Assembly: GCA_003427395.1 (NCBI GenBank)
Contig: BFEA01000273.1
Span: forward strand, 632,301-657,161
Length of the DNA stretch: 24,861 nt
Reading direction: 5' to 3'
DNA from: Chara braunii
Lineage: Eukaryota; Streptophyta; Charophyceae; Charales; Characeae
Shown here: piece by piece, positions 8,958 to 15,534 of the stretch
Position numbering within the stretch: position 1 is the stretch's first letter
Layout of the letters: the number at the start of each line of letters is the position of its first letter
Position numbers and translations under genes: made by a program
Notes under the pieces: generated by a model
Database searches by the model: none
What the model was told of the DNA's origin: nothing
What the model saw: only the letters and a program-made list of their open reading frames with translations

Positions 8958-9780
8958 AACTGCAATCAGACTTGTCGACTTCGACATTCAGCATGCGTAC
9001 AAACATATGACCATCAAGCTGCCGACTCGCGCCCACACAAAGCTCCGATATAAAAAAGCCACAAACACAGTTCAGATTCAGACTTTCTCATTCGGCTATG
9101 GCCGCAACTTGTTCGTACACACACAACTTTGGATCTCCCTGGATGTCCCGCACATGCACTCACACACACCAACACACCCACTGACAGCCTACCACTAAGC
9201 TATGGCAGCTATGGCTGCCTTCTCCTACACTAACCACGCCAGCGGCTATGGCCGCGTCTTCTTCCTCTCAGCCCACTTCTGCTACGGGCACCTGCAGACC
9301 TCCTTGCACAAGACACTCAAGCAGGGCTTCCGCACGGCTCACGGAGAGAATGAATCCATGGCTTGACGTTGTTTCTTTATTTATACTCTGGATTGTCACA
9401 AAAGGCCTGCCCTTGGACCCTGGGTGGGGTGCACACAGTCCCACATGCTACTTGCTGACTTCACGAAGTCCGACCGGGACTGGGTACCGCTGACCGAGCA
9501 AGGCTAGACTGCCCACTTGCCCACTTGCCTAAGGACTGCAGCCAAGGACTGCACCAAGGGCCACTTCCGGACCTTCCGGAAGACTCTGGACTTGACCCTT
9601 CGGTAGTGTAGCAGCTACGACTTGACCTTTCAACACTGTAGCAGCTACGCCTCCTACCACTACTAAGACTTGTAACCTACAGACCTACAGTTCGAGACCC
9701 AACGACCAGACTACCTAAGCAAACAGGCGCGACTTTCAAGACAGAGATCGCGGGTTCAAACACAAAGAGAGCAACTGATA
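8958..9780. other. Unidentified DNA between gag copies
   Basis: This stretch interrupts the repeated gag segment. It has short CA-rich words (about 9118-9182), no recognisable protein and no clear LTR ends. It may be an inserted repeat or solo LTR, but I could not define its boundaries. Confidence 0.4.
9590..9649. repeat. 30-bp tandem duplication
   Basis: Two adjacent 30-base units (9590-9619 and 9620-9649) both begin ACTTGACC and end TGTAGCAGCTACG, differing mainly in the middle. No function is apparent. Confidence 0.7.
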
Positions 9781-9854
9781 CTGTACATGGGTGAGGGGCA
9801 GGTCTAGGGATTGAGCCCTAGGGACGACATCTGCTACCACGAAGCTGAAAACAG

Positions 9855-10471
9855 TTTCGCGAGTCTGTTCCTTGGCTCGCAGGTCAGCCAGCAACAACCC
9901 ATGTCAACGGAGGATATTGAGATCCAACGGACGAATGCTCTGCACAATGAGTTACAACGCCAGTTACAAGATGTAGGAGAGAGAGGGCGAGGAGGAGAAA
10001 ACCTAGACTGGAGGCTAGGGGCATGAGTTAAGTAGGTTGGAAGCTATCGAGTCAACACTTGACTGTACTAAAGTCCCTTCGGCGCAGTCTTTTGAGTGTG
10101 ACTGAGGTACAGTCCATGCAGTAGGAAATGTTGGTTGTCGAGAGCTAGCCAAGATGAACCAGTCGGAGTTATAGTTGCTCCTACCCATGCTGAAGTGGTG
10201 ACCTCGCCCTCTGCACCTCAGATGTTGGTCGAAGCTAGTGACCCTCAAATCGCCCCGCAAACAGATCCGGACCAATCGATACTTTGTTCAATGGATGTGT
10301 CTCAATCCTTAGAGGAGTTAGAAACCGAGTGGTTAGAAAAGGACCCTAGAGATGCCTGCGCGATGTTGACCAAAGGTCCAAATGGTGAACATTCCGTGGT
10401 AAGAGTCGATGTAGGTGGCCACAAAGTTGGAGCCTTCGCAGACATAGGTTCTACACATAATTTTACTAGTA
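9855..10471 (+). pseudogene. gag/protease N-terminus, copy 3 (5' part of element D)
   Basis: This is the third copy of the DIEIQRTNALHNEL block (9913 on), followed by the gag-protease linker (frame from 10135, with LVEASDPQIAPQTDPDQS and LEELETEWLEKDPRD). Unlike copies 1 and 2 it continues into the protease active-site region, GAFADIGSTHNFTS (10430-10470). The catalytic D-S/T-G reads D-I-G-S, so the motif is altered. The frame is then cut at about 10472, where organelle-derived DNA begins. The same protease resumes at about 13019, so this is the 5' part of the plus-strand element D. Confidence 0.7.
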
Positions 10472-10501
10472 CATGCGTTCTACCACTTGAACTACGCCCC
10501 C
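10472..10501 (-). pseudogene. 5' half of a tRNA (isotype undetermined)
   Basis: The minus strand reads GGGGGCG, then TA, then a D-arm-like GTTC-AAGTGGTA-GAAC, which is a good tRNA acceptor 5' strand plus D arm. It runs into the retrotransposon junction before the anticodon, so the isotype cannot be given and the gene is truncated. Confidence 0.5.
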
Positions 10502-10508
10502 GACGGAA

Positions 10509-10596
10509 CGGAGGAAATGGGATTTGAACCCATGATACAATCTTGTTGTATGTTGATTTAGCAAACCAATGCCTTCAGCCACTCAGCCATACCTCC
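10509..10596 (-). tRNA. trnS-GCU: tRNA-Ser(GCU), organellar type
   Basis: On the minus strand the acceptor strand GGAGGTA pairs with the 3' strand (one T-T mismatch). The anticodon stem TTGGT/ATCAA closes the loop TTGCTAA, with anticodon GCT. A long variable arm (TACAA/TTGTA) and a T arm ATGGG-TTCAAAT-CCCAT are present. The class II shape with GCU anticodon fits a serine tRNA. The nearby mitochondrial nad3 makes a mitochondrial origin likely. In nuclear DNA it is probably not expressed as an organellar tRNA. Confidence 0.85.
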
Positions 10597-10660
10597 CGGG
10601 TTTGAACCCGCGACTTCTGGCGTGACAGACCAGCACTCTAACCAACTAAGCTATTTTCCC
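10597..10660 (-). pseudogene. trnD-GUC: tRNA-Asp(GUC), 3' end missing
   Basis: The minus strand starts GGGAAAATAGC, has a D arm, an anticodon stem CTGGT/GCCAG with loop CTGTCAC (anticodon GTC) and the T-arm start GCGGGTTCAAAC. The T stem closes only partly and the 3' acceptor strand that should pair with GGGAAAA is absent, because trnS begins at the next base. It is truncated by a deletion at the CCCGGG junction, either biologically or in the assembly. Confidence 0.75.
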
Positions 10661-10663
10661 ATC

Positions 10664-10736
10664 TGGGTAATAACGGACTTGAACCGCTGGCTCTCTCGGT
10701 GTAAACGAGGCACTCTACCAACTGAGCTAATTACCC
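10664..10736 (-). tRNA. trnV-UAC: tRNA-Val(UAC), organellar type
   Basis: The acceptor stem GGGTAAT/ATTACCC is perfect. The D arm is GCTC..GAGT. The anticodon loop TTTACAC gives UAC, and the T arm AGCGG-TTCAAGT-CCGTT is intact. Length is 73 nt with no intron. Plastid trnV-UAC of streptophytes normally carries a group II intron, so the uninterrupted gene and its position 7 bases from a nad3 stop codon favour mitochondrial origin. Confidence 0.85.
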
Positions 10737-10743
10737 AAATGTG

Positions 10744-10794
10744 TTATTCCCAATCTAAAGCGCCCTTCTTCCATTCATAAACAAAACCAATAGT
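10744..10794 (-). pseudogene. nad3: nad3 3' end (mitochondrial NADH dehydrogenase subunit 3)
   Basis: The minus strand encodes TIGFVYEWKKGALDWE followed by TAA, the highly conserved C-terminus of mitochondrial Nad3. The plastid homologue ndhC ends differently. Only the last 16 codons are recognisable; upstream of 10794 the frame no longer resembles Nad3. Tight spacing to trnV, trnD and trnS indicates a contiguous piece of mitochondrial genome. Confidence 0.85.
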
Positions 10795-10864
10795 TCGCTG
10801 CCTAGCCAAGAAAAGAATGGAGCCGACACCACCCCACCCTGGGGTGGGTGGGAAAGATGAACGN

Positions 10865-10957
10865 TTCGCGGCGGTTGTGTCACCAGAGGCCACGAAGTGG
10901 GAGAAAGTGGTTAATGAAGATTTAAAGCGTCATTTAGGTAAATACATATTAGAATAG
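10865..10957 (+). other. Short open frame next to the N, unidentified
   Basis: From the base after the ambiguous N, 30 codons are open (FAAVVSPEATKWEKVV...) and end in TAG. The amino-acid composition looks protein-like, and the frame could be the 3' end of an organellar or other gene, but I do not recognise it. Confidence 0.3.
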
Positions 10958-11162
10958 TAAAAACATAAGCTTGTAATACAGCAACACCTAACTCTCACTT
11001 AATGCGAAAACAAAGGATATGAAAATGAATCAAAAATCTTAGAGAATGACATTCAAAAATATAATTATTCTGAGAAAAACTGCGAACAAGATACAAAGAG
11101 TATAACTAAAAAACAAGCAAAAGTATTAATGATTCAATTATCCAAAAATATAAAAAACGATT

Positions 11163-11300
11163 TCCTCGAATACAATGGTATTTTACACCAGGCAAATCTT
11201 TGACTCTACCTCCTCGAACCATAACAATAGAGTGCTCTTGTAAATTATGGCCTTCTCCCGTTATGTATGCAATAACCTCATTTCGATTGGTTAATCTCAC
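11163..11300 (-). pseudogene. rps12: rps12 internal fragment (mitochondrial ribosomal protein S12)
   Basis: The minus strand encodes [20 protein letters not shown], continuing through [18 protein letters not shown]. This is the strongly conserved central to C-terminal part of ribosomal protein S12. The ending VKYHCIRG is closer to mitochondrial than plastid S12. About 46 codons are present. Both ends break abruptly: after IRG (11163) the frame diverges, and before VRLTN (11300) the sequence switches into a maturase-like repeat. In plant mitochondria rps12 is often next to nad3, which is also found here, but in fragments about 370 bp apart. Confidence 0.85.
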
Positions 11301-11332
11301 TCGAAGCGCCAATGCATAGCTAGATTGTCATA
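11299..11332 (+). repeat. 34-bp maturase-derived segment (copy of 12265-12298)
   Basis: This segment matches 12265-12298 at 32 of 34 positions (CTCGAAGC, CCAATGCATAG and TAGATTGTCATA blocks). At 12265 it lies inside the intron maturase. Here it is fused to the rps12 fragment, marking an internal rearrangement junction. Confidence 0.75.
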
Positions 11333-11501
11333 GTTTTTGTTTTGATTGCAATATCAAGTCAATCTGTTCCGAAAAATTAGGATTCAATAATTTCATCTCA
11401 TAGATCCAACGTTGTTGAAATTTAGCATCTTTGTAAAGCAACATCGTTTTTCTTAGCATACTTTGAACAGAAATATATGGCAAGATAATTCGAAGAAACT
11501 T
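11328..11501 (-). other. Unidentified open frame in organellar insert (minus)
   Basis: Fifty-seven sense codons open on the minus strand between two stops, including MLRKTMLLYKDAKFQQRWIY and a DLILQSKQK tail. It looks like AT-rich organellar coding sequence but I do not recognise the gene. It overlaps the plus-strand frame at 11457-11600. Confidence 0.3.
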
Positions 11502-11600
11502 TTAACAAATTTGAGAAAATTAGAACCTTCTTATAGACAGCAAGTTTTTTTACATACTTTCTTGAAAAGAAATCTAGCTATTCATAAACTAAAAAAATAA
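11457..11600 (+). other. Unidentified open frame in organellar insert (plus)
   Basis: Forty-seven sense codons, including LEPSYRQQVFLHTFLKRNLA and ending HKLKK-stop. The lysine-rich AT-biased composition is typical of organellar genes, but the identity is unknown. Only one of this frame and the overlapping minus-strand frame is likely to be real. Confidence 0.3.
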
Positions 11601-11632
11601 TATAAGTTTATAATTTTTCCTAAGCAACTGTC

Positions 11633-11752
11633 CACAAAGGTTCTTTTTCTATAGATGCAATTTTCATGCCAATTCGAAATGTAAATTACAGTATTCATCC
11701 TGTAGAAAAAGCAGGAGATTGGAAAAGTGAACTGCTTATTTTAGAAAATTGG
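11633..11752 (+). pseudogene. rpoA: rpoA fragment (plastid RNA polymerase alpha subunit)
   Basis: The plus strand encodes GSFSIDAIFMPIRNVNYSIH followed by a stretch ending ELLILENW. The block DA-hydrophobic-FMP-hydrophobic-RNVN-x-SIH is diagnostic of the N-terminal domain of the plastid-encoded RNA polymerase alpha subunit, and a LEIW-like segment follows about 20 residues later as expected. The homology fades after about 11752, before the stop at about 11835. rpoA is a plastid gene and is not expected in a mitochondrial genome. This piece therefore has a different origin from nad3, rps12 and ccmF nearby, or it came in through earlier plastid-to-mitochondrion transfer. Confidence 0.75.
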
Positions 11753-11849
11753 AAAAGCCAAAAAAGAACAAGTCAAATCATTTTGATAGGAATGAATGAT
11801 AAATATTCTCTTATAAGTATAAATACACATACTTGAATGAAACTACTTT

Positions 11850-12059
11850 AAATTGATTATAAAGAAAAGTAGGTCCATGTAATTGATCAATACTTCGTAA
11901 ACAACACAACCTTCCGTTGCCTATATTTTGTTCAAAACCAAAGTGCATGATTTGAGTAATTTGTATCTTTTTTGTATTGGATAAGATAACACCTGTAATC
12001 AAAATACAAACTCCTCCATGTGACAAAATCATATTCATTGGTGCAGAAGGTTTGAACAA
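11850..12059 (-). pseudogene. ccmF: ccmF fragment (mitochondrial cytochrome c maturation, heme lyase)
   Basis: The minus strand encodes APMNMILSHGGVCILITGVI, SNTKK, then CCLRSIDQLHGPTF. This matches the region of mitochondrial CcmF (ccmFN-type) proteins with the conserved SHGGVC, SNTKK and HGPTF blocks. CcmF is a membrane component of the heme-ligation system for c-type cytochromes. Only about 65 codons are recognisable and both flanks differ, so this is a transferred fragment. Assignment to the N- rather than C-type CcmF is by memory of the motif and is less sure than the family. Confidence 0.75.
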
Positions 12060-12413
12060 AAAGTAACTGAAAAAGAGAGAAAAACAAACGTCACTTTACT
12101 CGTTGATATGCGGAAAGTGATTCACCGCCTGGCAGCTTTAGGTTTTTGTGACAAATCGGGAAACCCTAAACCCAACTTCTTTTATTTCCAAGATCCGCAG
12201 AGAAACTCTGTGTCACGTATCTCCGGACTTCTCCGCGGTCTCGCCAATTACTATCACATAGCAGACTCGAAGCACCAATGCATAGTTAGATTGTCATATA
12301 TACTTCGCCATTCTTTGGCTATGGTATATGCTGCCAAATTCAAGCTTCGCTCACGGGCTAAGGTCTTTGCTATAGCAGGCAAAGACCTAAAGAAACCACG
12401 CAATGGCTGGTAA
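12060..12413 (+). pseudogene. Group II intron maturase, domain X fragment (mitochondrial type)
   Basis: The plus frame contains GFCDKSGNPKPNFFYFQDPQ, SRISGLLRGLANYYHIADSK, IVRLSYILRHSLAMVYAAKF and RSRAKVFAIAGKDLKKP, ending in TAA at 12411. This is the maturase (domain X) region of mitochondrial group II intron-encoded proteins, which help the host intron splice. The reverse-transcriptase part is absent upstream, where ccmF sequence lies instead. Remains of a C-terminal tail may be present at 12790-12888. The parent intron cannot be named. Confidence 0.8.
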
Positions 12414-12457
12414 CCAGGTTCCGAATCCAGACTCCCGGCTCGCTCTTTCGAGCCACA

Positions 12458-12583
12458 TTTCTTCGTAGAGGCTCGCTCGAGCAGAAAGGTCTGGCCAGAG
12501 TCTGTCTCTTATACACAAGTAGATGTGTATAAGAGACAGTTTCTTCGTAGAGGCTCGCTCGAGCAGAAAGGTCTGGCCAGAGT
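12458..12583. other. Exact 44-bp direct repeat flanking a 38-bp adapter-like junction
   Basis: The 44 bases 12458-12501 recur exactly at 12540-12583. Between them, 12502-12539 consists of CTGTCTCTTATACACA, a 3-base centre AGT, and AGATGTGTATAAGAGACAG. The arms are the Tn5 mosaic-end sequence used in tagmentation libraries, and the overall 38-bp layout is that of the circularisation junction of tagmentation mate-pair libraries, differing only in the 3-base centre. It is read as an untrimmed adapter plus a local assembly duplication, not biology. Confidence 0.93.
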
Positions 12584-12687
12584 GGTTGGAGACACTCGAA
12601 GAGACTCGCCAGAGTCGTAACTGTATGATATCGGGTGACTTCCTAATTGGAGTCATCCATCATGCATGAGGTTATTCATTACTCAAG

Positions 12688-12888
12688 TTGGCTGCACTTC
12701 GTGCCTGCCTTCGGTCGGCGTCCGATATCGACGAAATACGCCTTACACGGCGCACCATAAACCATGCCCAAATAGCCAAACACAGGCTTTCTGGAAAAAG
12801 TAGAAACCACATGACTGATAACCAAATCCAGGAAGAATTAAAATATAACATTATTTTGGCTCACCGGCGGAAGGGAAGAGCCTGGTAG
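12688..12888 (+). pseudogene. Possible maturase tail in organellar insert
   Basis: The plus frame ends with a segment containing NHMTDNQIQEELKYNIILA and a stop at 12886-12888. The MTDNQIQEEL-like element resembles the C-terminal tail of mitochondrial intron maturases as I recall them. If so, the tail is separated from the domain X piece by about 380 bp of non-homologous sequence. No group II domain V hairpin was found downstream. Tentative. Confidence 0.35.
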
Positions 12889-13018
12889 AGCACGCCGCCG
12901 CTCTCGCGACGGATAGGACTTTCTCTTATTCCCTCTAAGAAAGCAATTATATATACAATTACAATCAATTCAATAAATACAGTCGCGGAATCTATTGAAT
13001 TTAAATTAAATGTCATGC

Positions 13019-13993
13019 TTGTGTGGAAATATTGCGCTTAGAGGACCAAGTGCAACGGCTTGGCACGTCTGTAGCATCTACCTTAGCCAACAAGCACTCT
13101 ATCGTGGTTAAGGACTCTGTCAAGGATGCAGTTCGCACTTTCCCCTGTGGAAGAGGGGAACTGAGACACAAGATCTCGTTTTAAGGCATGCACTATCTTG
13201 AGGTTGCTAAGCCTCAATTCGACTATGAAAGGAAGGTAATGATACGCACGTTGTGAAATGGCAGGATCGCTAGACGACTGAAGTATGAGGCTTGCAGACT
13301 ACTGGAATCCTACGGCTGCATGTGCGCCTCGACTTTCTATAACTATTACAAGCAGAATCGTGAGGAGGCTACATATCTAGTCTTTGTCTCTGAAAAGGGG
13401 GAGGCCATAAAAGCACCCCTAGAGATAAAAGCAATTGTTGCTCACTGTCCAGACCCTTTTAAAGGAGCCTAGGGGCGTAGTCGAGAAGGAGGTTGTCCAT
13501 GTGATTGAAGTCATTCCGCGTAGTAAGGTACCTAGAGGACGGATATACATAATGTCTCCTGCAGAGTTAGACGAGCTTCGCTGACAACTTAACGAGCTCA
13601 AGGAGAAGGGTTGGATCCGACCTAGTACGTCCCCATACAATGCACCAGTACTATTTGTTCCCAAAAAAGAGGGGACCCTAAGGATGTGCATTGATTATAG
13701 GGGCCTGAATGCCATGCAACTAAGAACATCGAGCCCCTACCCCGCATCGACGACCTCTTGGATAGAGTGCAGAGATGTTGATACTTTAGTGAGATAGATC
13801 TAAAGTATGAATGCCATCAGATTGATATAAGGCCAAAGGATCGGCACAAAACCTGATTTCGGACCAGGTACAGTCTGTACAAGTTTGTGGTGATGCCTTT
13901 CGGACTTTGCAATGCTCCTCGGACATTTCAGCGCGCCATGAACAAGATTTTTCATGACTACTTAGATGAGTTTATCGTCGTGTACCTCAACTA
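13019..13993 (+). pseudogene. Element D: protease C-terminal part and RT fingers/palm, frameshifted
   Basis: The frame starting at about 13020 reads VEILRLEDQVQRLG, then ANKHSIVVKDSVKDAVRTFP and later a YLEVAKPQFDY-like block. This is the rest of a Ty3 protease domain. The RT follows from about 13490, with [43 protein letters not shown] and DYRGLN. Multiple stops (for example at 13176 and near 13582) and frame changes after 13720 disrupt it. The palm motif is reached at 13980 as VVYLNY, where intact elements have YLDD, and the ORF is then split by the repeat element at 13994. It continues at 14445. Confidence 0.75.
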
Positions 13994-14444
13994 CACAAGC
14001 GGTTATCGGGTAGCTGAAAATTCAGGAATGAAAATTCTGAAGTGAGAGTTTTGGGGAGTCCGAAAATCATGAATGGTCCTGAAGTGGTGAAAGGTCCGAA
14101 GACCCTGAAAACCACCTATTTAGGCAGGCTGCATCCTGAAGTGGTCAAGTGAGAGTTTTTAGCAGTCTGAGAATTCCGAATGGTCCTGAAGTGGTAAAAG
14201 GTCCGAAGACCATGAAAACCACCCTTCACCACTTGAGGATGCAGCCTGCCTAAACAGGTGGTTTTTAGGGTCTTCGGAGCTTTCACCACTTCAGGACCAT
14301 TCATGATTTTCAAACCTGAATGATCCTGAAGTGGTGAATGGTCTGAAGACCCTGAAAACCACCTGTTTAGGCAGGTTGCATCCTGAAGTGGTGAAGGGTG
14401 TGATGAAGTGGTGATGAAAAATACGTCTGTTGTTAACCTTCTCT
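13994..14444. mobile_element. Non-autonomous repeat element, copy 1 (451 bp; Mutator-like?)
   Basis: The element starts CACAAGCGGTTATCGGGTAG and ends GTTGTTAACCTTCTCT. It is flanked by CCTCAACTA at 13985-13993 and again at 14445-14453, a perfect 9-bp target duplication (11 bp if two further matching bases are counted). The insertion point is within the RT reading frame and removal restores a continuous frame. The interior is built of degenerate copies of a roughly 60-110 bp unit (CCTGAAGTGGTGAA, GGTCCGAAGACCCT, AAAACCACCTGTTTAGGCAG, GCATCC). One of these, at about 14226-14317, is inverted. The termini share a weak inverted AAGGTTAAC-like word. It has no coding capacity. A 9-bp duplication is typical of Mutator-like transposons, but the class is inference. 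Confidence 0.8.
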
Positions 14445-15533
14445 CCTCAACTACATACTTATCTTCAATAGGACTGTAGAGGAGCACGCTGAGCACGTAC
14501 GAATCGTGCTACGGTTCCCAAGACAATACCAATACAAGATTAACTTGGACAAATGCGAGTTTGGTTGCACCAAAACCTTGTACTTGGGTCATGAGATTTC
14601 GGCGGATGGACTGAGATACGATGCCAAGGTGGCCAACACACGCGACTGACTAAGACCTAAGTCTGTGGCTGAGGTGAGGTCTTTCTTGGGAATGACAGAC
14701 TACTTTCGTTCGTTTGTGAAGTACTATTGTACTATAGCTTCCCCTCTGACTGACCTCACATTCCTTGACACCACGTGGGAGTGGACCGATGAGTGTGAGG
14801 CGGCGTTCAAGAAATTGAAGTATCCTCTGGTGCATTACGAAGTCCTCAAATCCAAAAATTAGACTTCCTTTTATTGTGACCACAAACGCTACCCAATATC
14901 ACATTGGCGCGGTCCTTGCGCAGCAGGAGGGGAAATCGTTGAGGCCAATTGAGTACATGAGCAAGAAGATGTTGTCTCAAAAGCTAGCTAAGTCCAGTTA
15001 CGAGCGGGAACTCCATGCCCTATACAAGGCCAACTCGTTGGAGGCACTACCTCCTGGGCAGATTTTCTATGTGGGATCAGACCATGAGACACTTCGCTGG
15101 ATCAAAACGCAACCTGCTCTCTGACACACTCAAGAGATGGATTGAAGTCATAGATATGTATGACTTCAACCTGGACCACGTTAGTACAATAAGGTAGCGG
15201 ATGCATTGTCCAGGAGGACAAACTATCTGGGCGCGCTAGGGACCGAGTTCGAGATATCTGACAATGTGACTCGATCCATGGTGGAAGCCTATCAAGAAGA
15301 CCCCATCATATTTGAGATCATGCGCAATCTTAGGCCAAAAATAAGGCCACATCTAACGAGTTTGTGCTGATTGATGGCTTGTTGTTCCTTGATAAGGCAC
15401 GGAACGAACGTTTGTGTGTCCCATCTAGAGAGCTTTTGCGTAGTTTTTTGAAAGGTGAATGTCATGACGCAGTCAGTCATTTTGAGTACAAAAAGACAGT
15501 AGCGAACTTAGTGCAAATCCTCCCCTTTGGTGC
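14445..15533 (+). pseudogene. Element D: RT thumb, RNase H and integrase N-terminus, degraded
   Basis: Directly after the inserted repeat the RT frame resumes (VEEHAEHVRIV, INLDKCEFGCTKTLYLGHEI, VRSFLGMTDYFRSFVKYY, WEWTDECEAAFKKLK). RNase H follows (TTNATQYHIGAVLAQQ, KSSYERELHALYKA, GSDHETLRWIKTQPAL, then a frameshift into VADALSRR near 15205). In most Ty3 RNase H domains the first catalytic block reads T-T-D-A; here it is T-T-N-A, so a catalytic aspartate is lost. The start of the integrase zinc-binding region (GECHDAVSHFEYKKT-like, about 15450-15500) is the last recognisable part before the junction at about 15533. The element is inactive. Confidence 0.75.
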
Positions 15534-15534
15534 T

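Larger units (their letters stand above)
10472..13018. other. Organelle-derived mosaic insert
   Basis: The protease reading of element D breaks at about 10472 and resumes at about 13019 with the next part of the same domain. The pentamer CATGC occurs at both edges (10472-10476 and 13014-13018), consistent with microhomology joining or a 5-bp duplication. The 2.5 kb between holds fragments of mitochondrial-type tRNA, nad3, rps12, ccmF and intron maturase, and of plastid-type rpoA, in a non-native order. One N (10864) and one adapter-like sequence (12502-12539) show that at least part of the internal structure is an assembly product. Whether the insertion is real therefore needs raw reads. Confidence 0.65.

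Noticed and set aside
9715-9770. tRNA-like T-arm word (ATCGCGGGTTCAAAC)
   Set aside because: A B-box-like sequence is present but no acceptor, D or anticodon stems could be built around it.
12387-12656. 89-codon minus-strand ORF in the organellar block
   Set aside because: Its middle (LSLIHIYLCIRDR) is the translation of the Tn5-end adapter junction at 12502-12539, so the ORF is an artefact.
12800-12930. Possible group II intron domain V near the maturase tail
   Set aside because: A GAGCC start is present at about 12878, but the required helix and GAAA/bulge arrangement and closing GGTTC strand are absent.
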